Part shown: positions 7,890 through 15,225 of the stretch, one piece after another | Layout of the letters: every line of letters starts with the position of its first letter | How positions within the stretch are numbered: the first letter of the stretch is position 1 | DNA from: DAISWL01 sp036826375 | GTDB lineage: Bacteria; Patescibacteriota; Saccharimonadia; Saccharimonadales; HK-STAS-PATE-42 | Assembly (NCBI GenBank): GCA_036826375.1 | Contig: DAISWL010000004.1 | Location: forward strand, 1 to 56,870 | Reading direction: 5' to 3' | DNA: 56,870 bases | Position numbers and translations under genes: made by a program | Notes under the pieces: model-generated | What the model saw: the letters and a program-made list of their open reading frames with translations, nothing else | Told to the model about the DNA's origin: nothing | The model's database searches: none

Positions 7890-9767
7890 ATGTCAAGAGA
7901 AAGATTATCAGAAGGGGCACCAGAAGGAGTATTCAGGAGAGAACAAATAGCTGCTGCTGTTGGCTTTAGCTTAGTGTTAGGAGGGGTATTGGCTCCCGGC
8001 GTTGCTGGAGCAGAAGATGCACAACTAAAAGGGGAGACCGTAGTATCATGTATGAGCCCCGAATTTGCAGGAGTACCCGGATTAGCCGAGCTAGCCGCGA
8101 GAGCTGACAGGCACAACCAACTAGTCGAAGAACTAGGCGGCCCAGGCGCTTTTGTAGCAGATGCTGCCACCGCCGCCAAAGTTGGTGCAGAAGCTTTAGA
8201 AATCGAAGAGGCTTTTGGGGTAATTGATGGCACTGATGGAAAATTAGACGGAAGATTTACAGTTGAAGTTTCTACCCCCGGCAACGAGAATAGCCCTGAC
8301 TTTATTAAGGCTAAGGGTGAGGCCGATAACTATAATAGGCTTCAACTAGAAACTGCAGTTGCAGGCGTTGAACCACTCATAAAATCTCTAGAAAATGAAC
8401 TCGAATCTAACCCCGATAACCAGGGTTATCGGGCTGCACTTGATTTACTCAATGGCACCCCCATTGATGCTGCAAATGCAACAGCTGTATTGACACAAAC
8501 TCAGGTTCTTTTAGATCTCGGCAACGCTATAGCCATGGAAAGATATGGGGAAAATCTAGCGAGCCAGGAAGCCGAAAAAGCCAAAGAAGCAAAAGAGAAC
8601 CAAGAATCCCTTAAATTTAACCATGGCGTATTAGATGAGCTCACTAAAAAACTAGAAGAGAATAAGGGCCATTTGGATCCTAAACTAATCGAAGCCCACG
8701 CGAAATTAACAGAGTTGCTCGCGATATTGGATACCGCAACCCAAGAGGAACTTGCTGCAAGTAGCGCTGAAATTAAATCTCTAGAGGAAGAAATAGCAAG
8801 GTTGCTTAGAGATCTTTATCATAATGAGGTTGAAGCAAGTGGCGAAATCCCAACCATGGGCGATCGCGTAACTACTGATTCTGCCGAGATGGCCCTTTAC
8901 ACGGGTGGTGGTAGAAGAGAGGCCTTCAGAGAAGGCATCAATGGGCCTGATGGTCGGCCTGTCATGGAAACCCTGGCCGAGATGACCAAAGAAGAGCTTA
9001 AAGAAGCTGTGGTAGTAATTAGTTCTCGCAACACTGGTGGTCATGAATTCCCATCGGTGTGGGACAATGGAAGACACGTAGATCCTAAGATTATAGCAGA
9101 GATAGCACAAGTTAATAATGGCGAGGTGCCACCTGAGGCTGTCTATGATCGTTTGCTTAAAGATAAGTCAGATATACTAGTCAACCTAGACGGTACAGTT
9201 ATGACTTATGAACAATTTTTGGAATCCGGTAATGCCGTATCAATTGAGATTGTTGGTGCTGATGGGGAGACTCACACCATAGCTGTTGCAAGGTCTGTAG
9301 AAAATGGTGCCGGTAAAAAACACGATAGTGGCTCTACGTTTGTTATAGCAGCAGAAGATCTAATGGAAGCATTTGAAGATGCAGGTATTGATCCGCGTTC
9401 ACCAGACGCAGTATGGAGGCTTCAATCTGTATTAAATGTTCCAGATAGAGACGGTGCCGGCGGCTCATATAAACCTGCCAGTGCAGTTATAGTTGGTGAT
9501 CAACCAAAAGGCTATACTATAAAGCTTGTTACCTTCGGTAATATGCCGCCAGCAGCACCGGATGACTTTAGGGTAACTATACCAAACTTTGTAGTGGTTG
9601 CTCCAACTCCTGATACTGCCAAAGCATCTTGTACTATTGATGCCGCAAGGGTAGAAGGTAGACTTGCCAACACAGGTCCAGGAACAAATACATTTTACTT
9701 GGTGGCAGCGGCGTTTGGCGCGATGATAGCTGGAGCAATTTCTCTCAGGTTGATAGGAAGAGATTAG
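7890..9767 (+). CDS. Secreted coiled-coil surface protein with LANTG anchor
   Basis: The start is at ATG 7890, because AAGGAG lies 7 bases before it; a longer in-frame ATG at 7863 has no such site. The 625-residue product has a signal peptide (AAAVGFSLVLGGVLAPGVAGA), long helical E/K/A-rich stretches (about 90-310, probable coiled coil), a mixed domain (about 320-590) with paired Cys only near the ends, and LANTG-helix-RLIGRD. Function is not recognisable; it may be a stalk-like wall protein. Transcription probably begins at the 7630 promoter. Confidence 0.8.
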   Translation: MSRERLSEGAPEGVFRREQIAAAVGFSLVLGGVLAPGVAGAEDAQLKGETVVSCMSPEFAGVPGLAELAARADRHNQLVEELGGPGAFVADAATAAKVGAEALEIEEAFGVIDGTDGKLDGRFTVEVSTPGNENSPDFIKAKGEADNYNRLQLETAVAGVEPLIKSLENELESNPDNQGYRAALDLLNGTPIDAANATAVLTQTQVLLDLGNAIAMERYGENLASQEAEKAKEAKENQESLKFNHGVLDELTKKLEENKGHLDPKLIEAHAKLTELLAILDTATQEELAASSAEIKSLEEEIARLLRDLYHNEVEASGEIPTMGDRVTTDSAEMALYTGGGRREAFREGINGPDGRPVMETLAEMTKEELKEAVVVISSRNTGGHEFPSVWDNGRHVDPKIIAEIAQVNNGEVPPEAVYDRLLKDKSDILVNLDGTVMTYEQFLESGNAVSIEIVGADGETHTIAVARSVENGAGKKHDSGSTFVIAAEDLMEAFEDAGIDPRSPDAVWRLQSVLNVPDRDGAGGSYKPASAVIVGDQPKGYTIKLVTFGNMPPAAPDDFRVTIPNFVVVAPTPDTAKASCTIDAARVEGRLANTGPGTNTFYLVAAAFGAMIAGAISLRLIGRD

Positions 9768-9778
9768 GGGGTAGTTTT

Positions 9779-9829
9779 GAGCCCGGGTTTTAGGGGGTGC
9801 CGCAAGGTGCTTTTCTAAAACCCGGGCTC
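9779..9829 (+). terminator. Perfect 15-bp hairpin after the LANTG gene
   Basis: GAGCCCGGGTTTTAG (9779-9793) pairs exactly with CTAAAACCCGGGCTC (9815-9829) across a 21-base loop. No T-run follows directly, so it may act as an mRNA 3' stabiliser or pause site rather than a classical terminator. Confidence 0.55.
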
Positions 9830-9895
9830 TGCTCGATATTACTTCTTTAAGCGATCTATCTACATTGTTAATTCAACTTGCCTAAAAAAAATCAA

Positions 9896-9935
9896 TTACC
9901 AGGCTTCGCTCGGCTGGTAAAAATTAGTTTTTATT
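9896..9935. terminator. Probable bidirectional intrinsic terminator
   Basis: TTACCAG (9896-9902)/CTGGTAA (9914-9920) is followed by a T-rich tail on the plus strand (GTTTTTATTATTTTT). On the minus strand it is followed by eight T after a few bases. Confidence 0.7.
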
Positions 9936-9971
9936 ATTTTTAAGTTTTTGGCGATTACAGTTTATCTTGGG

Positions 9972-10213
9972 GGATCCTGAATCAAGTTCAGGATGACAGT
10001 GTGCTTATCTTGGGGGATCCTGAATCAAGTTCAGGATGACAGTGCAGTTTATCTTGGGGGATCCTGAATCAAGTTCAGGATGACGGGCAGGGTTCATTGT
10101 TCGGTCATCCTGAACTTGATTCAGGATCCCCTTAAAGAACAGGTGAGCGTCGGTTTGATTCAGGATCCCTTGATAAAACAGGAAAACCATCGGTTGATTC
10201 AGGATCCCCTAAA
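9972..10213. repeat. Palindromic repeat array (REPIN-like), cluster 2
   Basis: Forward units are 9972-9997, 10015-10040 and 10059-10084. The inverted unit is 10104-10129 and forms a doublet with 10059-10084 across the same 19-base spacer as clusters 1 and 4. Degenerate half units follow at about 10155-10213. Upstream of each forward unit is a constant CAGTTTATCTTGGG-type flank. The array ends about 20 bases before the stop codon of GIY-YIG copy 1. Confidence 0.9.
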
Positions 10214-10233
10214 AAAACAGTAACAACTAAAAC

Positions 10234-10521
10234 TTAATACCAGTTTTTACTTAAATCATTCCACTCTGGATTATCTTCTTCAATCAGATCTAACTTCCAC
10301 TGTCTGTGCCAATCTTTTAAGTTTCTTTCTCTGGCTACCATTTCGCTTGGGTTATCGAATTCTTCATAATAAACTAACTTATCTAAATTATAATTACTAC
10401 TGAAACTATGCTTAAACTGCTTATTTTTGTGCTCCCAAATTCTGCCCTCAATATCTGAGGTTGAGCCTATATACAAAGTTCCTTTTGGTTTATTAGTGAT
10501 TATGTAAACGCAGTATTTCAT
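10234..10521 (-). CDS. GIY-YIG endonuclease, copy 1, embedded in palindromic repeats
   Basis: This 95-residue single-domain nuclease of the UvrC/YhbQ-like GIY-YIG type has motif VYIITN (Y6) and TLYIGS (Y17, G19), the catalytic Arg in EGRIWEHK (R27) and the metal-binding Glu in VARERNLKDW (E65). It differs from the copy at 53750-54037 at only five residues. It starts from a TAAAAT box 10 bases upstream with AAACTTAA between, and has no ribosome binding site. Repeat doublets of the same family flank it on both sides, as they do copy 2. Inference: the nuclease helps spread or maintain the repeats. Confidence 0.9.
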   Translation of the reverse strand: MKYCVYIITNKPKGTLYIGSTSDIEGRIWEHKNKQFKHSFSSNYNLDKLVYYEEFDNPSEMVARERNLKDWHRQWKLDLIEEDNPEWNDLSKNWY

Positions 10522-10567
10522 TTAAGTTTATATTTTAGCAGAAAACGTTTTTACTGCTTTTCTTGGG

Positions 10568-10908
10568 GGATCCTGAATCAATCGCCAGCTGGCGGTTCAG
10601 GATGACAATGTGGTTTGTCTTGGGGGATCCTGAATCAAGTTCAGGATGACAATCACCACCAGGTCATCCTGAACTTGATTCAGGATCCCCTTAAAAAACA
10701 GGTGAGCGTCGGTTTGTTTCAGGATCCCCTCATAAAACAGGAAAACCATCGGTTGATTCAGGATCCCTTGATAGAAGAGGGGAGCTGCCAGCTGGCGGTT
10801 CAGGATGACGACGGTACAGTTTATCTTGGGGGATCCTGAATTAAGTTCAGGATGACGGTTCAGGATGACGGTTCAGGATGACGGTTCAGGATGACGGTTC
10901 AGGATGAC
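10568..10908. repeat. Palindromic repeat array (REPIN-like), cluster 3
   Basis: The forward variant unit 10568-10606 has its loop replaced by a segment containing the palindrome GCCAGCTGGC. Forward units are 10625-10650 and 10831-10856 (loop TTAAG). The inverted unit 10663-10688 makes a doublet with 10625-10650 across 12 bases. Degenerate half units (CCCCTTAAAAAACAGGTGAG type, then CATCGGTTGATTCAGGATCC type) fill 10689-10810. The cluster adjoins the stop codon of the next minus-strand glycosyltransferase. Confidence 0.9.
10857..10908 (+). repeat. Four tandem copies of a 13-bp half-repeat
   Basis: GGTTCAGGATGAC is repeated four times without change directly after a full palindromic unit. It is a slippage-type expansion of the repeat's right arm, ending about ten bases from the stop codon at 10917. 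Confidence 0.95.
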
Positions 10909-10916
10909 GGTGTAGC

Positions 10917-12026
10917 TTATTTATGAGTAGATTTATTTATGAATTCTTGAATTTTGTTTTTGAATTCAGCTTCCGAAAACTTTTTGGCAGATTCGCTCAC
11001 CGTTGTTGGGTTAAACTTAAGTTCCCGAAATCTTTTAATTGCAGAAATTAAACCTTCAATATTTTTTTTGGCAAAAAAGATGCCATTCTCGCCATCAATA
11101 ATATAATCTAGTGCGCCACCAGCTTTTAAGGCTATCACCGGTGTTCCGGCCGCTAGAGCCTCCACCGCCGAGATGCCAAAATCATCAATGCCCGGGAATA
11201 AAAATCCTTCAGCTTTAGCAATAAGATCAAATCTTTCATCATCTTCTACCCAGCCCTTAAACTTAATGGTTGGGCCGGCCATCTTCTTCAATTTTTCAGT
11301 TACAGGGCCTTCACCCAAAACAATCAATTCTATATTAAGTTTAGTGCAGGCTTCCACGGCTAAATCAAAACCCTTATAAGGGGCGTGACGACCAGTAATA
11401 ATTAGGCCTTTTCGTTTAAACTTATTTTTAAGTTTAGTAAAATCCTCAACTTCTACTGGAGGGTGAATCACAACGGAATCTCGATTGTAATACTTATTAA
11501 TCATATTTTTGGTATGGTTAGAATTAGCGATGATGAAATCAGGATTTTGGGCGGCGGCGTAATCTAGTTTACGCAAAATAGGTAGCAACAACCTCACTGC
11601 AGGCTTGGCTACTAAGCTTAAGATGCCAAGCCCGGTGTTGTTCATATACTCATCAGTTCTTTGCCATAAAAAGTGAGTTGGGGCATGGCAGTAGGTAATT
11701 TGAATGCCGCCCGGCTTGACCCTTAAAGCTTTAGCCTCAGATCCGCTAGATACAAGCAGGATGTCAGTATCTACAGGCCGCTTAAACTTAAATGCCAGGG
11801 CTCTTAGCATTGGGGTTAGTTTGTGCTTAGTTCTCAGAACTGGGATTTTATCCGTCCATAATGATTCAATTTTAGAGGTGGGGAAGTATCTGCTCATAGC
11901 ATCTTCTTGATAATAAGATGTTATGATTTTAGCCTCAGGGTACACTTCAGTTAGTGATTTTAAAACCCTTTCAGCTCCTCCGTAGGTGTAGAGCCACTCG
12001 CAGGCCAGAGTAACTTTCTTTTTCAT
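10917..12026 (-). CDS. GT4-family glycosyltransferase (mannosyltransferase-like)
   Basis: This 369-residue GT-B enzyme opens CEWLYTYGGAERVL, then has CHAPTHFLW, typical of WbaZ/MtfB-like mannosyltransferases, and the donor-site elements GRHAPYKGFDLAVEA and FLFPGIDDFGISAVEALAAGTPVIA. It probably adds a hexose to lipid-linked wall glycan. Its ATG directly abuts the stop codon of the upstream sugar transferase (zero bases apart), so the two are translated from one mRNA. Mannose specificity is only a guess from the motif set. Confidence 0.85.
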   Translation of the reverse strand: MKKKVTLACEWLYTYGGAERVLKSLTEVYPEAKIITSYYQEDAMSRYFPTSKIESLWTDKIPVLRTKHKLTPMLRALAFKFKRPVDTDILLVSSGSEAKALRVKPGGIQITYCHAPTHFLWQRTDEYMNNTGLGILSLVAKPAVRLLLPILRKLDYAAAQNPDFIIANSNHTKNMINKYYNRDSVVIHPPVEVEDFTKLKNKFKRKGLIITGRHAPYKGFDLAVEACTKLNIELIVLGEGPVTEKLKKMAGPTIKFKGWVEDDERFDLIAKAEGFLFPGIDDFGISAVEALAAGTPVIALKAGGALDYIIDGENGIFFAKKNIEGLISAIKRFRELKFNPTTVSESAKKFSEAEFKNKIQEFINKSTHK

Positions 12027-13484
12027 CTATTTCCCTTGCCAGTTAAAAATCATTTTAACCGTTTTTAAAATTATTGAGATGTCCATCCATAGTGTCCAAT
12101 TTTGTACATAGTAAATATCTAACCTGGCTCTTTCATAATAATTAATATCACTACGGCCCATAACCTGAGCTAGGCCAGTCAGGCCAGTTTTAACACTGAG
12201 CATAATGTAATCTCTACCTCCATAAAACTTAAGCTCATCTTTTATGATAGCTCGGGGACCAACAAAACTCATTTTGCCGCTCAAAATGTTAAAAAGCTGA
12301 GGTAATTCATCTAGGCTGGTTTTTCGTAGAAACTCGCCAATCTTAGAAATTCTTGGATCAAATTCTAGCTTATCACCTTTTTGGAACTGCTTGGCAATCT
12401 CCGGGTGGCCCATATCTTCTAAAATTTTTTTAACTTTTTTTTGATCATCTGTGCAGAATTTTTGTTTCATAGTTCTAAACTTAAAGGCTCGGAAAGTGTT
12501 CCCGTATCTAGTAACTCTGGTGTTTTTAAACAAAATTGGCCCGGGATCGAAAATTTTAATTATTACAGCCACAATTAACATTAGTGGCGATAAAATAATT
12601 ATCGAAGTTAAGGCTAAAAACGTATCCATCAGCCTTTTTATAATTCTGCCCCAGCCCTGCAGGGGAGTTTGGTTAACAGTTAAAACGGGGTAATCGTTAA
12701 TCAGCTCAATTTGAGAGTTAGCTCCGGTGAGGTTATCATCGGTTGGCAAGTATTTAAAGTTGATGTGGCTTCTATCGGTAGCTCGCCTGATGTCATCATT
12801 AGTTTGGGCCGAATCAAAACTTTCAGTTTGGATGATGGAATCTAACCTTAAATTTGGAAGATCTTTCAATAATAATTTTGGTGTAGGGTAATAATTTTCT
12901 AGTTCAATATCGGGCTTGAAACGCTTTGAAGTAGCCAGAGCCACAATTTTGTAACCACTAGTTTTGGTATCGCTAAGGCTTAAGCTTAAATTTCTAGTAG
13001 CCTGGTTAGATCCAATAATGGCAATGCGTTCAGTTCCAATATTAAATCTCCATAAGGTTTTAAAGATGAATCTGAGTACGCCTCTGGTTATTATTAATAA
13101 AGCGATGGCTAAAAGGGCTGCGTATATGGGCACTAATTTGGCTGGAAACAAAGTTTGGTTTGGCATGAAGTAATCAACCGATATTAAAACCATTACTCCA
13201 GTGAAAGATGCCACAACTAGCAACAGGGTCTCTTTAAACCTTTTTCTGATGATCTCTTTTTTATATAATCCACTAAAGTAAAAGATGGCAATAAAAATTG
13301 GTATTAAACTTAAGATGATCAAGAAGTAGCTATTAAACTTAATTAGGTAATAGGGAGGGCGAGAACTGTAGGTTACTCTTAAAACAAAAGCTAGCACAAA
13401 AGCTGATATTAAGGCTACCATATCGCTAATCATGTAGGCTAGCGGTATAATGTAATCCGTCTTTCGCTTATTAAAAGGTTTCAT
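12027..13484 (-). CDS. Polyprenyl-phosphate sugar-1-phosphate transferase (WbaP/WcaJ type)
   Basis: This 485-residue protein has four or five N-terminal transmembrane helices, a CoA-binding-like central domain (about 150-260), another helix, and the bacterial sugar transferase domain. Diagnostic stretches are RLMDTFLAL, FKFRTMK, RKTSLDELPQLFNIL, MSFVGPR and GLTGLAQV. It loads the first sugar phosphate onto undecaprenyl phosphate, the committed step of glycan assembly at the membrane. A -10 box (TATAAT, 13495-13500) lies 10 bases before the ATG. Confidence 0.92.
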   Translation of the reverse strand: MKPFNKRKTDYIIPLAYMISDMVALISAFVLAFVLRVTYSSRPPYYLIKFNSYFLIILSLIPIFIAIFYFSGLYKKEIIRKRFKETLLLVVASFTGVMVLISVDYFMPNQTLFPAKLVPIYAALLAIALLIITRGVLRFIFKTLWRFNIGTERIAIIGSNQATRNLSLSLSDTKTSGYKIVALATSKRFKPDIELENYYPTPKLLLKDLPNLRLDSIIQTESFDSAQTNDDIRRATDRSHINFKYLPTDDNLTGANSQIELINDYPVLTVNQTPLQGWGRIIKRLMDTFLALTSIIILSPLMLIVAVIIKIFDPGPILFKNTRVTRYGNTFRAFKFRTMKQKFCTDDQKKVKKILEDMGHPEIAKQFQKGDKLEFDPRISKIGEFLRKTSLDELPQLFNILSGKMSFVGPRAIIKDELKFYGGRDYIMLSVKTGLTGLAQVMGRSDINYYERARLDIYYVQNWTLWMDISIILKTVKMIFNWQGK

Positions 13485-13494
13485 ATATAGCTTT

Positions 13495-13500
13495 ATTATA
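13495..13500 (-). promoter_or_regulatory. -10 box for the sugar transferase operon
   Basis: TATAAT on the minus strand, 10 bases before the ATG at 13484, with no Shine-Dalgarno. It would also drive the following GT4 gene. Confidence 0.55.
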
Positions 13501-13555
13501 CCAAATCAGCCAAAATTAAACCTCTATAGCCCAATAATGCTTTAAATCTCTATTT

Positions 13556-13852
13556 TTACTTAAGCTTAAGGATGCCTTTTTGAGATTTACTAGGGGCTTT
13601 ATCAGTTCTATGAATACAGCCAATCCAGCAACAAGGGCGACGCTCAGCATTCTCAAGTTTATCTTTGGCTATCTCTATTCTACGAACTCTAGTTTCTGGT
13701 TTTTTGGCATCTTCAATCCAGCAAATAAATTCATTGCGGGCTAGGGGAGTAATACCCAGCCAAGCAGATTCAGCCACGCTACTGCCCTCGAGCATCTGTT
13801 TTAAATCTTTAGGTAGTTTATGTACGGTTCCGCCGGGTAGTTCAGTTTTCAT
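13556..13852 (-). CDS. YdeI/OmpD-associated (OmdA) family protein
   Basis: This 98-residue protein has the OmdA core: PKDLKQML, a central SAWLGITPLARNEFICWIEDAKKPETR region and RRIEIAKDKL. These small proteins are annotated as bacteriocin-protection or YdeI-like; their biochemistry is poorly known. The C-terminus is Cys-rich (CCWIGC), uncommon for the family and possibly a metal or redox site. It ends in KLK encoded by the palindrome CTTAAGCTTAAG. It faces away from the Gre-like operon and sits alone. Confidence 0.7.
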   Translation of the reverse strand: MKTELPGGTVHKLPKDLKQMLEGSSVAESAWLGITPLARNEFICWIEDAKKPETRVRRIEIAKDKLENAERRPCCWIGCIHRTDKAPSKSQKGILKLK

Positions 13853-13961
13853 AGTTTAATAATAACACCAAATCTACAATCTAAAACATTAAGCTTAATT
13901 TTTAACTCGACTCACGAAAAAACTTCCACCCACCCACAAATGAGACAATAAGCATAAGCAT

Positions 13962-13990
13962 TTGACAAGTTTAGAGAGAGAGAGTAAGAT
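13962..13990 (+). promoter_or_regulatory. Consensus promoter of the Gre-like/kinase/CYTH operon
   Basis: TTGACA (13962-13967), exactly 17 bases, then TAAGAT (13985-13990), then 7 bases to the ATG at 13998. This shows that reading the gene from the TTG at 13962 is wrong, since that codon is the -35 box. The mRNA should be leaderless. Confidence 0.75.
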
Positions 13991-13997
13991 AGTTGTT

Positions 13998-14573
13998 ATG
14001 AAAATATTTAATTCAGAATATCTCAAAAAGTTTTTAATAGAAGAAACAGAGAACCACAATCCATCTGGAGCCTATGTTCTCCCCCACGAGAAAGCAATTG
14101 CACGAGATCTACTGGAGGAAGCTTCTGGAAAGTACGACGACGTTTTAGAACAGAAAGTTGCCGTGTCGGGGGGTGATGACTGGCATGACGGTGCTTTTAG
14201 GGCAACTGACGCTGAGGCGAATGCAATTGCCACGCGTGTTGCATCTCTAAAACATTTCATCGCAGCAACTACCGTAGGCTATCCAGACGAGGATGAACGA
14301 AGAGTTACTCTCGGATCTAGATTAACTATAGTGCAGAATGGAGACAGGTTTACTGCTGATATGGTTGGATTTATTATGGGCTATCCAGAGAATAATATGG
14401 TTGGTCAAGAAGAAATTATTGCAATTTCTCCGGGCTCACCTATAGGGAGAATCATAATGGGTGCTACCATCACTGATCCGTCGAGTCCGATCAGTTTTAA
14501 TAACGGAGGACAAGAATCCCGGCTAACTATATGCAGTATTAATCAAGATGCAGTACGGAAGCAGTTTGAATGA
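13998..14573 (+). CDS. Divergent GreA/GreB-like transcription factor
   Basis: This 191-residue protein has an FKBP-like Gre C-terminal domain with VTLGSRLTI, then EEIIAISPGSPIGRIIMGA (about 139-156), the Gre hallmark. The N-terminal half is helical. At the place of the Gre coiled-coil tip it has GDDWHDGAF (60-64 acidic), which may stand in for the catalytic acids of GreA. Gre factors enter the RNA polymerase secondary channel and stimulate transcript cleavage. This one is remote and heads an operon, so it may be a specialised polymerase regulator. Confidence 0.7.
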   Translation: MKIFNSEYLKKFLIEETENHNPSGAYVLPHEKAIARDLLEEASGKYDDVLEQKVAVSGGDDWHDGAFRATDAEANAIATRVASLKHFIAATTVGYPDEDERRVTLGSRLTIVQNGDRFTADMVGFIMGYPENNMVGQEEIIAISPGSPIGRIIMGATITDPSSPISFNNGGQESRLTICSINQDAVRKQFE

Positions 14574-14628
14574 ACTGATAATGCATCATAAATAAACAAT
14601 CCTGAATTTAGTATAAGGTTTTTCTACT

Positions 14629-15225
14629 ATGAAAGATAATATGATAATCGGAATCGTAGGAGGGGCTGCATCTGGCAAGGATACTGTGGCAGGAATTTTG
14701 GCGCAATCTGCTTCTGGCGTGCATATATCTTGTAGCGATTGTGTTCGTGAAGAAATTAGAACTAGAGGCTTAGCTGTAAATCGGTCTATTCAGAGGGAGG
14801 TTGCAAATGAGATGCGTAGGTTAGAGGGGGGTAACTACTGGATCAAAAGAGCTTTATCAAAACTAGAGCGATTAACTGGGCTTATAATTATATCTGGTCT
14901 TTATGCTCTGGGCGAAGGTGAATTCATCAAAAATCAAGGAGGTTTAATTATAGGAGTTGTAGCTTCTCTCGATGCAGATCAGGATTTATCTATGAGATAT
15001 CAGAGGCTACTAGATAGATCAGATGGTCCCCGGGATGCGCTTAGCTACAGCGATTTTCTAGAATCTAGTAAAAGGGAAAACTCAGGATCCAGCGGCTATG
15101 ATACAAATATAGGTCAATTATTAAGAATTTCAGATGAAATAATTATAAATGGTGACGGCGCACTGGATGGCGTTAAGCTTAAGGTTGAATCTATAACTAG
15201 GTCTATTAGCAGGGGCTTACAATGA
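14629..15225 (+). CDS. P-loop nucleotide/nucleoside kinase-like protein
   Basis: This 198-residue protein opens with a Walker A of the kinase type, GGAASGKDT (residues 11-19), as in dephospho-CoA and deoxynucleotide kinases. It then has DCVREEIRTRG, and a possible lid region RYQRLLDRSDGPRDAL. The fold fits small-molecule kinases of the AAA_18/dephospho-CoA kinase group; the substrate is unknown. It overlaps the next gene by 4 bases (ATGA), so the two products are co-translated. Confidence 0.7.
   Translation: MKDNMIIGIVGGAASGKDTVAGILAQSASGVHISCSDCVREEIRTRGLAVNRSIQREVANEMRRLEGGNYWIKRALSKLERLTGLIIISGLYALGEGEFIKNQGGLIIGVVASLDADQDLSMRYQRLLDRSDGPRDALSYSDFLESSKRENSGSSGYDTNIGQLLRISDEIIINGDGALDGVKLKVESITRSISRGLQ

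Noticed and set aside
7847..8284. Minus-strand ORF opposite the LANTG gene
   Set aside because: Ala/Ser/Pro-rich antisense reading of a signal-peptide protein with clear coding features on the plus strand.
10234..10521. Homing endonuclease inside an intron
   Set aside because: The GIY-YIG gene is in an intergenic space, no interrupted gene or intron core was found, and it lacks the DNA-binding domain of homing enzymes.
9972..10908. CRISPR array
   Set aside because: Units occur in both orientations, spacers are irregular and some recur, and no cas genes are near.
13962..13997. TTG start for the Gre-like gene
   Set aside because: TTGACA is the -35 box of a consensus promoter whose -10 box lies in the would-be coding sequence.
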